From Chamaecyparis obtusa (taxonomy: Eukaryota > Streptophyta > Pinopsida > Cupressales > Cupressaceae): a stretch of DNA of 64,000 nt. The translations under genes were made by a program, and so were the position numbers. Below, piece after piece: positions 26,965 to 38,828 of this stretch. Under the pieces are notes generated by a model. That model saw nothing but the letters and a program-made list of their open reading frames with translations. It was not told where the DNA came from and did not search any database. The number at the start of each line of letters is the position of its first letter. Positions within the stretch are counted from its first letter, which is position 1. The stretch spans positions 1,609,001 to 1,673,000 of the forward strand of contig BSBK01007029.1 of NCBI GenBank assembly GCA_027943335.1, read 5' to 3'.

Positions 26965-26984
26965 AGATCTCTATAAACAATATA

Positions 26985-29798
26985 ATGTCATCCATTGCCA
27001 ATCTCAGTCTCAGGGCACTCTGTAAGGAGGGTCGTTTGAAGGAGGCTCTACACACTCTGCTTTCTTCACCCAACAATCCGCTTGAGCCTTCTACATATTT
27101 TCAACTACTGCAGACCTGCATTGATAAGAATGCACTTTCAGAGGGTAAACAAATCCTCTCTCACATCAGTGGTGGTGGACATCCATTTGCCACAAACATT
27201 TCTTTACAGAATAAAGCCATCAACATGTATGACAAGTGCGGAAGTGTAGTGGATGCCCGCAAGACTTTTGATCAGATGACTGAGCGAGATATCTTCTCAT
27301 GGAATATGATAATTGCAGCTCACAGAAGACATGGATTTTGTCAAGAGGTATTCACACTTTTGCGCCAAATGCAGCAAACGGGTGTGGAACCCAATCAGTT
27401 TACCTTTGCCAGCGTCCTCCCAGCTTGTGCCAAAATGGGATCCTTAGAAGAGGGCACGGAAATCCACCGAAGAATAATTGAAAGTGGATTTCTGGCGGAT
27501 GTTGTAGTTTCGAATGCCCTGGTAGATATGTATTCAAAATGTGGAAACATACGCAAGGCACGCGAATCGTTCGACAAAATACCTCTACCAAATGTAGTCT
27601 CATGGAATGCCATGGTTACTGGGTATGCACAAAATGGTGTTCTACGTGAGGCTTCAAGGCTTTTCACAGAAATGCCTCAGAAAAATGTAGCCTCTTGGAA
27701 TACAATTCTTGCGGGATATGCTCAAAGTGGTAATCTTGATGAGGCTTTAAGGCTTTTTCACGATATGCCTCAACCTAATGTAGTTTCATGGACTGCAATA
27801 ATTTCGGGACATGCACAACAGGGACATGTTGATAAAGCTTTAGAGTTTTTTAAGCAAATGCAGTTGGCTGGTGTAAAGCCAAACTCAGCAACCTTTGCCA
27901 GCATCATTCCGACGTGCTCAAAGATGGGATCTTTGGAACTTGGTATGGAGATACATCAAATTATAATGGAAAGAGGATTTTTGTCTGACTCAATGGTTGC
28001 AAATGCCTTGATAGATATGTATGCAAAATGCGGAAGAGTACTCAAGGCACGCAAATTATTTGAAAAAATGAATAATCCGAATGTTATCTCATGGACTACA
28101 ATGCTTACAGGGTATGTACAAAATGGCGTTCTTGACGAGGCTTTAAGGATTTTCGAGGAAATGCCTGAACGAAACGAGGTTTCATGGAATGCTATGATTG
28201 TAGGATATGCTCAAAATGGTATTATTGAGGAAGCTTTAAGGCTTTTCAAAGAAATGCCACAACCAAATGTGGTGTCATGGACTGCTATCATTGCTGGGTA
28301 TGCACATGGTGGGTTTGTTGAGAAAGCCTCAGATACCTTTAAGCAAATGCAACTGGCAGATGTAAACCCAAACTCAGCTACATTTACCAGCCTGCTACCA
28401 GCATGTGCCAAGATGGGAGCTTTGGAGCAGGGTATGGAACTCCATCAAAAAATAATTGAAGGCGGACTTTTGTCAGATGTTGTACTTTTGACTGCATTGA
28501 TAGACATGTACGCCAAATGTGGAAGCATGCACAATGCAAGCAAATTGTTTCATACAATGTCTTGTCGAGATGCAGTCTTATGGAATGCAATCATTTCAGG
28601 GTGTGCACAAAATGGACGTTTTGAGAAGGCCTTGGAGATTTTTAAGCAAATGGCATTGACAGATGTAAAGCCAAACAAAACAACATTTGTGAGCATCCTG
28701 CCAGCTTGTGCTAAACTTGGAGCTTTGGAACAGGGTATGGAGATTCATCAAAAAATAATTGCAAGCGGATTTTTGTCAGATTTCGTAGTTGCAAATGCCC
28801 TCATCGACATGTATGCGAAATGTGGAAGTATACAGAAGGCAGATGAACTATTTCATAATATGCAGCATCCGAATGTGGTGTCATGGACTACAATAATTGC
28901 AGGATATGCAATGCACGGCTATAGCAAGGATGCTCTAAGGCTCTTTGAACTAATGAAGCTCTCTGGAACCAATCCCAATCATGTAACCTTTCTTTGTGTT
29001 TTGTTTGCCTGCAGCCATGCAGGTCTAGTTGATGATGGTTGTAACTACTTTAAATGCATGAGCGACTCTTATTGCATCATGCCTACAATAGATCATTTTG
29101 TATGCATGGTTGATCTTCTTGGCCGTGCTGGCTATCTTCAGGAAGCCCTTAGCTTTGTAATCAAAATGCCAACAAAACCTGATCTAGCTGTATGGATTTG
29201 TTTGCTTGGCGCTTGTAGATCACATATGAATGCAGGGTTAGGAGAATATGTGGCAACACTCCTTTTTGAGCTAGAACCTAACAATGCTGCACCTTATATT
29301 CTTCTGTCAAATATATATGCAGAAGTTGGCGAGTGGGGTGAAATTCAAAAGATAAGAAAATTGATGACAGATAGAGGAATACAAAAGGGACCTGGATGTA
29401 GTTGGATTGAAGTTCATAAAATTGTACATGCTTTTTGTGTAGGAGACAAGTTACACCCACAAACACAGGAGATCTATGCAAAGTTGAATGAACTATCTTC
29501 GGAAATGATGGCAGCTGGATACATTCCAGATACAAAACCTGTAACAAATGATGTAGAGGATGAGGAGAAAGAATCTCTTCTCTGCCACCACAGTGAGAAA
29601 TTGGCAATTGTGTTTGGCTTATTAAACACACCCCCAGGAACAACTATTAGAGTAGTCAAGAACCTTAGAGTATGTGGTGACTGCCACACTGCAACCAAGT
29701 TTATTTCCAAGATTGTCTCAAGAGAAATTGTTGTGAGAGATGCAAAAAGGTTCCATCATTTCAGCCATGGACAATGTTCTTGTGGAGATTATTGGTGA
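26985..29798 (+). CDS. PLS-class pentatricopeptide repeat protein with E and DYW domains
   Basis: The 937-codon ORF is intact and without introns, as usual for this family. After an N-terminal region of about 100 residues the repeats follow the order P-L-S-S-S, P-L-S-S-S, P-L-S, P-L-S, P-L2-S2, then E1, E2 and E+ (about residues 740-844) and a DYW deaminase domain (about 845-937). The domain keeps the zinc and catalytic residues HSE (H869, E871) and CGDCH (C897, C900) and ends in CSCGDYW. Such proteins bind a specific organellar RNA and deaminate one C to U. The organelle is not evident; the N-terminus has no obvious transit peptide by eye. The start is the first in-frame ATG after the leader, and a small upstream ORF precedes it. 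It is the only clearly functional host gene here. The antisense ORFs under it are shadows. Confidence 0.95.
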   Translation: MSSIANLSLRALCKEGRLKEALHTLLSSPNNPLEPSTYFQLLQTCIDKNALSEGKQILSHISGGGHPFATNISLQNKAINMYDKCGSVVDARKTFDQMTERDIFSWNMIIAAHRRHGFCQEVFTLLRQMQQTGVEPNQFTFASVLPACAKMGSLEEGTEIHRRIIESGFLADVVVSNALVDMYSKCGNIRKARESFDKIPLPNVVSWNAMVTGYAQNGVLREASRLFTEMPQKNVASWNTILAGYAQSGNLDEALRLFHDMPQPNVVSWTAIISGHAQQGHVDKALEFFKQMQLAGVKPNSATFASIIPTCSKMGSLELGMEIHQIIMERGFLSDSMVANALIDMYAKCGRVLKARKLFEKMNNPNVISWTTMLTGYVQNGVLDEALRIFEEMPERNEVSWNAMIVGYAQNGIIEEALRLFKEMPQPNVVSWTAIIAGYAHGGFVEKASDTFKQMQLADVNPNSATFTSLLPACAKMGALEQGMELHQKIIEGGLLSDVVLLTALIDMYAKCGSMHNASKLFHTMSCRDAVLWNAIISGCAQNGRFEKALEIFKQMALTDVKPNKTTFVSILPACAKLGALEQGMEIHQKIIASGFLSDFVVANALIDMYAKCGSIQKADELFHNMQHPNVVSWTTIIAGYAMHGYSKDALRLFELMKLSGTNPNHVTFLCVLFACSHAGLVDDGCNYFKCMSDSYCIMPTIDHFVCMVDLLGRAGYLQEALSFVIKMPTKPDLAVWICLLGACRSHMNAGLGEYVATLLFELEPNNAAPYILLSNIYAEVGEWGEIQKIRKLMTDRGIQKGPGCSWIEVHKIVHAFCVGDKLHPQTQEIYAKLNELSSEMMAAGYIPDTKPVTNDVEDEEKESLLCHHSEKLAIVFGLLNTPPGTTIRVVKNLRVCGDCHTATKFISKIVSREIVVRDAKRFHHFSHGQCSCGDYW

Positions 29799-31488
29799 TG
29801 CTTAGTGAGGCAAGCTATAAATTAATCATCTCTCCCAATTGTAACATCATGGATCAAACTACTTGGAGTTAATTTAATGTTGTTTGGAGGATCCAAAGAG
29901 GATAAATGATAACCACAAACTGCTAGCAATGAAAATAACAAATCAAAATGGACAGCAGACCATTTTTTAGGAAAATATGCCCCTAAGTCACTCAAACTGT
30001 CATCTGGAGTGAAAAATAAGAATGCATTGAATGACACAGGGATAGGACTATTTTGTGAAGGGGAAACACAGAAACCCAGCAGGCAGCAGAAAAGGGAATG
30101 AGTTCTCGAGAGCCCTGCAAAACAGACAAAATTTGAAAATGCTAAGAAGGGAAATTTGAAAGAGGTTTTTGTTCATCTAAGCATGCTAATAAAACCTCTT
30201 TCTGTTTTTGTACAGAAGAAGTTGTTTGAGAGGTCTAACCATCTAAAGGCTGCCAAAAAGCTCATTTTGATAGAGCTCCTCTTTTTTTGTGCACTGGAAT
30301 GAGTGAGTATCAGCTTATTCTTTAAGACATTGTTGTGCTTCAAAATAACTTGGCTGGGGTTTATCTATATGGAAGTTAAAAATGACTCTTCCTTGTTGCC
30401 TATGGAGTTATGCTGTTTCTAGAGGCAGAGGCATTGTGTAACCAAGTTCTGGAGTCTGAACATTTATGGAAAGATGACTACTAGAGAGCTCTGCTAAATA
30501 TTTGTACTATTTTTTAGCAGATTGAAAAGAGATTGAAGTGGTAAGTGTAGTTTCTGTAGCTATTTCCCTTTTATATGTTCAATACTCATTTTTCAAGCTC
30601 AGTGATTTTCTGTGCATTAATCATAGTTTTTTTAATTTAATCACATTAATAAACAATCATAGAACCAATATTCGTAAATGGTTGTGTTGGTGAACTGTTT
30701 GTGACTATGCTGGCAGCTTGGTATGTTTTCCAATTCGAGGAAATTTAGTTAGGCTGGAACAATTAGGCAGTCCTTAATAGAAATCCCTTCTTTGACTGCA
30801 TCACTGCCAGAAGTCTATTTGAAAAGGCTCAGCTGGATGCCTTATTTTGTTCCTTACTCTCCTCAATTCTTACGATTTATAATGTATTCAAATGAGCTGC
30901 TTTTCAACTTCCCCCATTGATTTTAGAGGATACCATAATCGTGCACTGTATTGTACAAAGTGGTTGTTGAAGGCCACCACACAATACAAATTTACGATTC
31001 TGTTTAAGAGTTAACGGACAATTATATTCACATAGCTGAGACTATTTTGTTACCAAGTAACCATTTACTTGTATAAACATAGCTGACTCTATTTTGTTGC
31101 CTGCTACCCGGAGTAAATGGTTGTCATCAACCATATCTATGGCATAAATTATAGAAGAAAATCAAAAGGGCTGTAATTCTTAAATTTAGTTAAAATTAGA
31201 CTTTCTTTTTTTGTTTAAATCCCAAGTATTTAGTTGTATAACTATAAACAACACTGAGACATATTGTTACTAACTAACCAGAGTTAATGGGTGCCATCCA
31301 CCATATCTATGACAAATTTTAGAAGAAAAACCAAGTACAACAATTTTATAAAATTTAAAATAATAGTGTTCTCTTTTAAATGAATGGATGGTGTGATACT
31401 TTCCATACTATCGCTTCTAGTCTTTATTTCCCATGTCCGCCAATTAACCAGATTTCATTTAGGTGTCTTTTATTAAAAAACAGGATAG
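29799..31488. other. 3' flank of the PPR gene; no further gene seen
   Basis: No supported ORF lies between the PPR stop and the large retrotransposon. Near 31035-31350 a unit of about 170 bases is duplicated in worn form ('accatatctatggcataaattatagaagaaaa' and 'accatatctatgacaaattttagaagaaaa'). AATAAA-like signals such as that at about 30188 could serve as poly(A) sites. The stretch ends in GATAG, the target site of the large insertion. Confidence 0.5.
31484..31488. other. Target site duplication GATAG (left copy)
   Basis: GATAG directly precedes the left LTR start TGTTGATG and is repeated at 63782-63786 directly after the right LTR end CACAACA. The exact match at both outer borders shows that 31489-63781 entered as one retrotransposon insertion. 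Confidence 0.85.
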
Positions 31489-32492
31489 TGTTGATGTCAG
31501 TTTTGTACCACTACATAACATATAGCAATTGAATACTTGATATAGAATACCAAACACTCAACCCTCTCTTGAAAAGTAAATACTCATGAAGAACATGAGA
31601 AAACTCCAAGGTTCCTTACACTTGTGGATACTAACTCAGTTATATTAATGTGATTTGCTGGTTAATCACGTAGGTGGGCTTATGTTGTTCACTCAAGGAT
31701 GTCAAATTCTCGCCATGATGGTGATGAGATTTGGCTTTGCAATGTATACTCAAATTACTTTCTTCAATTTAAATAACTTCCAACTTTGCTCTTCAAAAAC
31801 TTCAACTACTAAACTACTTGCTGCTTTACTACTACTATGGAATGGAAAGATTAGCAAATGGATGGGGATCGAACCTAATGAAAGCTTGCCAGCGGCGCTA
31901 CCTCCATTGATGCAATGATTCAAGGGGAATTGGACTAGATTATCACACAAGGCTTCCTAACAAGCTGCTAGGGTGCTAGTGGCCTAGTATATAGATCCCT
32001 ATCAAACATTCACTAACATCACTATACAACTAACCATCTACTTCTATTCTTACTTAACCACTTTCTTGAAATGAAATCTACTTTAACAACTCAATGAAAT
32101 CTAACTTTAACAATTGGAAGTAGAAACCATGCAATAACACCAAGTGTTTTTAATCGCCATGCAAGACACAACAATGATAAGAGAAGCAATTTTTGTATTA
32201 TATAAGCAACAATTTTCTTCAACCCTTTACAAATGAGAGCAAATGGCCTTATATAGAGGCTCAAAAATACAACCAACAGTAGAGATTAAGAGGCAAAACC
32301 AACGATCTGGACTAAATCCCAGAAACCCTAACTAGAGTTGCCACCCCATCGGCCTATGAGAAGATGCCACCTCATCAATGGACCAATGAAAAAAAGGAAA
32401 AGTGGAAACCAATCAAAAGACACCAAAATGGTAGCCAATTAGAATCAAACACCTATCCTACCCAAGAAGAAAGGAGAATTTGCCACTTGGGC

Positions 32493-35400
32493 TTACATTA
32501 AATGATCTTCTAATACAATTCTGCCCTTTTCTTTCATCTTCTTAGCCAAGGCAATGAACTTGACTAACATGTTGTTGACTTCCTCCATGGGAGGGCAAGG
32601 TATGTGCCTCATCCTAAGCTCAGTTGTGTTCATCATGTTCTTTGCTGCTTGTAGTGTCCTCTCACTCTCCTCATAATCCTTAGCAAACTCGATAAGGGCC
32701 CTGAGAGAGGCAAGGGTGCCCAAATGCTTCTTCCTGATGGAAACCTTCCCTAACTCATCCAACCTCGATCCAAACTCTGTCTCTTTAATGTTTTCCTCTT
32801 GGATATCATCAAAATCAAGTGCAACCCTCGCATCACTCAGTATGTTTGAAATGAAAGTGTCAATGCTTGGACTGTACTGCGCAATCTCATCCCGTATCTC
32901 TTCAAGTGTCCTCAATTTGACAGTCAAGGCGACATACCAAGACTCAACAATACCCTTTCCTCCTTCATTCACCACCTTGGCCCTCACCAACAATCTCTCT
33001 GATAGCCCTATAGCCGCCTGTAGCCTAGGAATGGCTAAGTCTTTGATTGGAAGGAAATCCTTCCACTCCTCTTCAAATGCTCTGAATTTGTCTCTAAGAG
33101 ACACAAATGACCTGAATGTCAAGATAAAGGAAGGCAAGAACTTTCGCCCATCTTGTATTATATCACTGATCCAATCTTTGGTTTATTGCACTTGAGCTGA
33201 TATCTCCTCCATATTGCTCCCACTATCTTGTGGAAGGGCTGCCTGATGCAACTGTTGGATAAGCTGACACACTCCTTGATAGAAATCTCTCCAATACCTG
33301 TTTTCAGCCTCCAACTTCACAATACTTTTGTTTGCCTTCCTCAACTTTTCTCTAATCAAAACCATGCCTTCCTGAATCTCCTCACACTCCATGTCACCTA
33401 TAAATCTTCCCATATCATGCTCTACTATCTCATACTCCTGGGCTCCAATCTCGCCTACTGCCTTGCTAACCTTTAGTATAGCAATCTAAACCCTTTAGTG
33501 ACCATCATCATCACTCCTGATTACCTTTGCCATTGTTCCTGCAATTTTTTTATGTCTCACATCATCTATCCTTTCCACTAACCCTTGAATGACTTCAACT
33601 GTTCAGATGGCCACAACCTTGCCCCTTGGCATAAGCATCTGCCTCAACCATGGTGGTGCAGTGCATCTCCCCAAATATGGATTTGATTCGACTAGCAAAG
33701 CATCACCAACAGCCTTAGGCGCTTGGCTTCCTTCCTCAATTGATAGAGCCTCAACATCGATTAGCCTATCTCCTCCACTAGTGACTATCATATCATCTCT
33801 AAACTGGTTCTCCGAGAGAGGAGAGTACTCTATACTGTTACTATAGCCACCTGATTTTGAATCAGCGCTCACCTCCACTGCTACCCTTTGTTCACTTGTA
33901 TCAACTTCTTGGCTCCTAGCCTCAACTATGCTCTCTCTTGATGGCGCTGCACTCTATTTCTTTGCTGGAGGCTCCTGATGTTCTTTGCCTTTCTAAGCCT
34001 CCAAACTCCCATACTTCTTGACTTTTGTCTCTACTTCCGGTGAGAGCCTCCTAGCAGGTGTCCCTTGCAGTACCCTTACTGTCTTCATGGCAAAGTGATG
34101 CATGAGCATCCTGGGTGTAAAAGCAATCTTGCATCACCCAAAAATATTTCTGTTTGCTTTATAATAAGGGCTATCTTGTGCAAAGCTGCTATTTATGGAA
34201 ACTTACTATTTTTAGTAAGTTGGTCATATGATCTCAAAATGTTTTGATTTCACAGTTGGAGGTTCATCCTAGTCATTTCAGCCTACCAGTTGAGTTTCAT
34301 TGCCACATCATCAGTATTGGTGAAGTTATTGAAATTTTTGGGTACAAAATCTTTCAGGTCAATTTTGAAGGCCTTAGAGGCTCCGGATCGCGATCGACCC
34401 TCGGTTGACTAGCACTAGCACGCGTTAGGCATTGTAGATCTCGTCATGGCGTTTCCGAAAAGTGGTTACAATAGAAAAACAGAGCTACGGTTAAAAAGTT
34501 ATGGCCTCCGAAAGTTGGGTTACCTAAAATCATATTTTGTGTTTCTTTTGAGCCGACCCTATTGTAATAATTGTGAAAAATAAAATAATTTCATATTTAG
34601 TCGACCTAAAGGGCTAAATTTCTGGAACCTTCTCGGGTGGTGGAAATTGCCTATATAAGAAAGGTCTGTAGTGTTGTCTTAGGCAATTTGAGACAGTTCT
34701 AGGTAGCAGATCTGGGTATTGATTCGAGGCTTTGTCCTACAGAATATTGTAAGGGAATGCCCATGTGGCTTTGCATATTGTAATTTTGAAAGTTTGTAAT
34801 TCCACATTTGTGGAGATAATAAGAAGCCAATTTTCTATCCTTGCATATTGTTGTTGTTTCTCTGTTTCTGTTATGTGTTTGTGGTATTAAGGGGAGCACC
34901 CTTCATCACAAAGACATCATAAAATATCTTGTAGTCCTTGGTGCTATGCAAATGAAGCTGTGGATAGCAGTCATGCACCAAGCATTGTCCAGGCCCATTG
35001 CCAATCACTCCTAAAGCCTTAAGTCCTGGATGCTCATACAACCTTGCAATCAAATAAAAGAGGTAGGACACCATGTAGAATTGCTTCTGATTTTGCATTG
35101 TCCTAAGTTGCAACTCTAAATTCTCACTTATGATCCTAGGCCAATCAAACTTTCTTTTTCCATTCTCAATCCCTCCAATAAAATAATACATCCAAGTATC
35201 AAACTGCGTACCTTGAGCGAAGCCCATGACTCGGTTGAGAAGCACAATAAGGTCGCCATACTCTGATTTGAAATCTGACTTGGTGAGCCTTGACGACTTG
35301 GTGACTCCCTTCATGCTTTCTTGCAACCAATTCTGCCTTAGTAGAGTAAGGTAGGCATCTTAATTATCCTGAAAGAGCTTGGCCGCCTGATCCATCAACA

Positions 35401-35782
35401 CCACTATCATGCCCTTGTGCTAAGGTATATTGAACACCTCTACCACCTTCCCACTAATGCTGGCCAACATCCTCTGCCCTTCACCAAAGATGATGGACTT
35501 AGTCACAATATCAAATCGAGATGTACACTCCATCACCAACTCCAGACAAGGCAAGGTAGGAGGGAAGGCGACGACTTGCATGATTCCACTCTTGTTGATC
35601 TTCTTCGCCATGGGGGAGTGACCTTCCTTCAATCTATCTCTCAATTGTACCATGTCCACTGTGCCAATGTTGGTGTCACCCACTCGCTTCAATTTTGAGA
35701 AGGTGGTCTTGGGCATCATGTCTTCCTTGTCTTTTTTGGTATGCATTGCCCTTTGGTTCTTTCTTGCACTAGCATCTGCCAT
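32493..35782 (-). pseudogene. LTR-borne ORF, left copy, broken
   Basis: Open pieces at 35782-35420, 35326-34871, 33878-33603, 33413-33183 and 33137-32493 match in order the long frame in the right LTR (61896-58666). A solo LTR sits in the middle, and the deletion next to it removes most of the 293-codon central part. The product is unknown. The first third is basic (KNQRAMHTKKDKED) then mixed; the last third is charged and helical, with EGMVLIREKLRKANKSIVKL and LRTLEEIRDEIAQY. The stop at 33183-33185 is shared with the right copy (59356-59358), so it predates or accompanied the insertion; most others are private to one copy. Translation sense equals the element's. Confidence 0.6.
34096..34908 (+). 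repeat. Solo LTR (813 bp) inside the left 6-kb LTR
   Basis: This block is absent from the matching place in the right LTR (around 61017). It begins TGATGCATGAG, ends CCTTCATCA and is flanked on both sides by CAAAG (34091-34095 and 34909-34913), a perfect 5-base target duplication. A TATA box (CTATATAAG) near 34651 and an AATAAG signal near 34818 put it on the plus strand. No internal domain is present, so it is most simply the product of recombination between two LTRs of a lost element. The family is not identified. Confidence 0.85.
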
Positions 35783-35821
35783 CCTAGCCCTTATTTCTGC
35801 CCCTTCTTTCTACAATATGGT

Positions 35822-36055
35822 ACTATACTTATCTCTGCCTCTTCGATCCTAGGGATGGAACTACCACTTATTTCTGCCTCTTCATTCATAGGGATGGGAC
35901 TACCATTTATATTTGTCTCTTTGAATACTTATGAGATGGACTACACTTATATCTGCCTCTTCATTCCTAGGGGTGGGACTACCACTTATATCTTCCTCTT
36001 CAATTTCCTATGAATGAAACTACACTTATATCTGCCCCTTCAAATCCTATAGATG
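35822..36055. repeat. Tandem repeat of about 40 bp, six copies (left LTR)
   Basis: The unit is close to GGGATGGGACTACCACTTAT followed by ATCTGCCTCTTCATTCCTA. Six worn copies stand here against five in the right LTR (61936-62133), so copy number has changed since insertion. The array lies between the LTR TATA box and the ORF start on the minus strand, in the presumed RNA leader. Confidence 0.8.
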
Positions 36056-36342
36056 GAATGATGAAGTTGTGCATGAGTAGTGCAAGAAGAAATAGGGAAA
36101 TGAACCAAGCAAGAACAAGGAAAATTTCTGCCCTTTAGACCAGCAATCATCCTCAAGCTTGAAGACCCTCCTTCACCAACAAAACCACTCCTCCACAAAG
36201 AAGAAAACCACTCTTTGCTAAATGCACTCCTCCTTGCAAAATTCGCTCCTCCAAGGCTAAGAATTTCGCTCCTTATTGCTGCTCCTTGTTGGCTTCCAAA
36301 CAAAATGCAAGAATGAGTGAGAAATGAGGAGGGGAGGCCCTC

Positions 36343-36351
36343 CCTTTATAC
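36343..36351 (-). promoter_or_regulatory. TATA-like box of the left 6-kb LTR
   Basis: On the minus strand the sequence reads GGTATAAAGGGAGGG, in a stretch conserved with the right LTR at about 62421-62430. It lies about 1.36 kb inside the LTR and about 560 bases upstream of the LTR-borne ORF. Confidence 0.5.
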
Positions 36352-37704
36352 CAAATTTTGCCTCTTAAGGGAGAAGGCCGACCTTTCTTGGAGGAAAATA
36401 AAATTAAATAAATTGCCATTACAAACACCAAATTAAATGCATGGAAAATCACACAGCCCTGGGGTGTATTTTATTTGTTTTAAATTGTCATTTCAATGCA
36501 TAAAAAAAAAACATCGCAAATGGGGTTGGGAATGGGCGGCTGCCTTGGGAGGTGCAAATTTTATGTTTGTCAAGCCCATGCCTTCTCTAAAAAAAATTGC
36601 ACAATAGGGCCTATGGGAGCGGCCAGCCTTGGGAGATGTAAAATTTAGTTAAAATGGAACCAATGCCAAGCAAAATTTGAAATTGGAAAAGGGCTGCCAA
36701 TTGTAGCTCTTGGGCTTTGCAAAATCAATCCTTATTAAAGAAAACCGATCCACCATTGGGGCTAGAATTGATGAGCCAGGCTGGAGTTGGAGTTTAGCAT
36801 CAAAAGGATGGGGCCATGCTATCAATTTTGAAATTCATAAGGCTCTATAGACATAGCCTACCCAAATCAACTCCCCAAAATGTTTACCCCTGCCCTATCT
36901 GGCCAAATTGAAATTGATGGGGCAACCTCTTTTCATTTTACAACTTCGAAATTTGCCCCAAAAGAAAATCAATTTCAACCCATTCAAACATGACAACACA
37001 ATTCCAAAATCGAAAATTGTAAGCAAATTAAAATTCAAATAATTTTCAATTTCCATTTACTCCCCTTTTTCATTTGCATTTCGAATCCATTCCCCTTGCC
37101 ATTTAAAATTTCATTTTGTAATTCATAATCTCCACTTGGCAATTTAACTCCAAATCAAAATTTGCCATGTCTAACATCGACTCACCTGCCAACCCATTAG
37201 CAAATACAATACATTAGAAATTGCATTTAAGATCAATTTCACTTAAAATTCTATTTTCACCACTAAAAGTTTTACAAGATTTTCCAAAAACACCTAAGTC
37301 CACAATTATATTTTGAAAATGTTAAATTTATACAATTATACCAATTTTCAAAATTCATCTAAGTCCCAAAATTTGCAAATTTGTCCTGCCAAATATTATT
37401 CTAACAATCAAAATAAAATATTCTCACTTGAACTTCATTTGGCCTAGAGACAAAATCATCTATTTAGGATTACCAATGTTCAGTGCAAGGTGAAAACATG
37501 CTAGACCTTCCTAGGCACTTCAAAAACATCCAAGGTGCAAAATTGTCATTTCAAAACCTTTGGATCACTCCAAAACTCACTAAGGCATCCAAATAATTCT
37601 CAAGCGTGCCATCCAAACTCCCGAATCTAGGAAATTGCCAAGGCCTGCTCGAAAAAAGGGGGTCCCCAAATTGTTTGGGGCGATGGTGTGAAAACCTCAC
37701 AACA

Positions 37705-38828
37705 TATGGCGAATCCACTGATGAAATGTTCGTGAACATTTCAAAAATAAAATAACTTAGAACAAAAATCTCAGGATGACCTATACGAAAAATCCACTTA
37801 AGGACAAGCACTCAACAAGGGAAAGAACTCTCAAGTTGAACCTAAGTACCCTGACCATAAGTTACTCACATGTGTGCAAATGATTTATTCCCCGCTCGAC
37901 AAGAACTTGATAATCTCTCAAATCCACTAGACTTAGCTATTATAATATCCTTACTTCAAAAGCATCCTGGATAGAGCCCCGTTGCTAGTCAGGCGTCCAT
38001 AGCCCTAACAGAGTTATCATTGTGGCACCACAATCACGGTTATACCTTTAGTGACTACTTAGTAGCACCGATAGAGATGATTGGGCACCCTTTAAAGCTA
38101 ATTTTCACTTTGATACTGCCTTTCATTTTGCATGAATTCTCATTTTTTTTTTTGCACTTTCTTCTTTTTTCTCATGATATTTCTCTCTTTTTAATCTTTT
38201 GTTTGGCTTGCAGGCAATGAAGCCCGCAGAGGGTTTGGAAGACCACAATGGCGCTGAAGCAGGTGTATGATTTTCACTAAGTCCATTTTCACTTCGAAAC
38301 ACCAAGAACTCGGAGCAATTAAGTGTGAGTATAATGTTGTAGCCATGTCAAAGGTAACTCAAGAACCTCTATCAAGCCTGACCCAAATCTAGTACAAGTC
38401 CTACCATAGACTAACGACTAAGCACACCCAAAAATCCCTGAACCTTGTCAAATATATTCAAGAAATAAACAAGACGGGCTCTTGTTTTGTCACAAAAAAT
38501 GTAAAATCTACACATCTCGCCCATGAGTGATAACTTGGACCCCCTTTGCACTTGCAAAGCTCGAAAACCAAAATTGCTCTTTGACTGAGGGAAGCTAAAA
38601 GATCTTAAGTCAAATGACTTGATGCAAATTAACCACCAAGCTCCCTCACAACACCTAAACTAAACAACTAAAAGGAAACCTACCCTAACCCTTGGGCCAA
38701 ATGGTCCAAGACAAACTCTATTCTAAAGAATAGAAAGCAAGCTATCTACCAACTGAAAGCAAACTAAACTACCCAATTGAAAGCAAACCTACCCTAACCT
38801 ACTATGTACAAAAAGGGATCCGGGCATA
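37705..38828 (-). other. 3' internal untranslated region of the giant-LTR element
   Basis: No ORF is supported. The last bases before the 3' LTR on the minus strand (GTGGATTCGCCATA) are not purine-rich, so the expected polypurine tract is missing or altered. The rest is AT-rich with no recognised feature. Confidence 0.6.

Larger units (their letters stand above)
31489..37704 (-). repeat. 3' LTR (left copy, 6216 bp) of the giant-LTR element
   Basis: It aligns along its length with 57660-63781. Compared with that copy it has gained an 813-bp solo LTR (34096-34908) and lost about 755 bp that correspond to 60183-60937 of the right copy, apparently between short AACTC matches near 34008. It also has one more copy of a 40-base tandem unit. 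On the minus strand it begins TGTTGTGAGG at 37704, has a TATA-like TATAAAGGG at about 36343-36351 and contains the LTR-borne ORF. Confidence 0.9.

Noticed and set aside
27395..27667. Minus-strand ORFs inside the PPR gene (also at 28211-28590 and 29278-29710)
   Set aside because: They are antisense shadows of the intact PPR-DYW frame and have no protein-like features of their own.
32716..33195. Plus-strand ORF of 159 codons in the left 6-kb LTR (and 158 codons at 58892-59368 in the right)
   Set aside because: They are the complement of the minus-strand LTR ORF; the minus frame is longer, runs in the element's sense and has the charged helical composition of a real protein.
31489..37704. The 6-kb repeats as a host segmental duplication rather than LTRs
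   Set aside because: TGTTG...CAACA ends, the GATAG duplication at both outer borders, a primer-site-like sequence beside the right copy and gag-pol between them fit LTRs; a host duplication would not give these.
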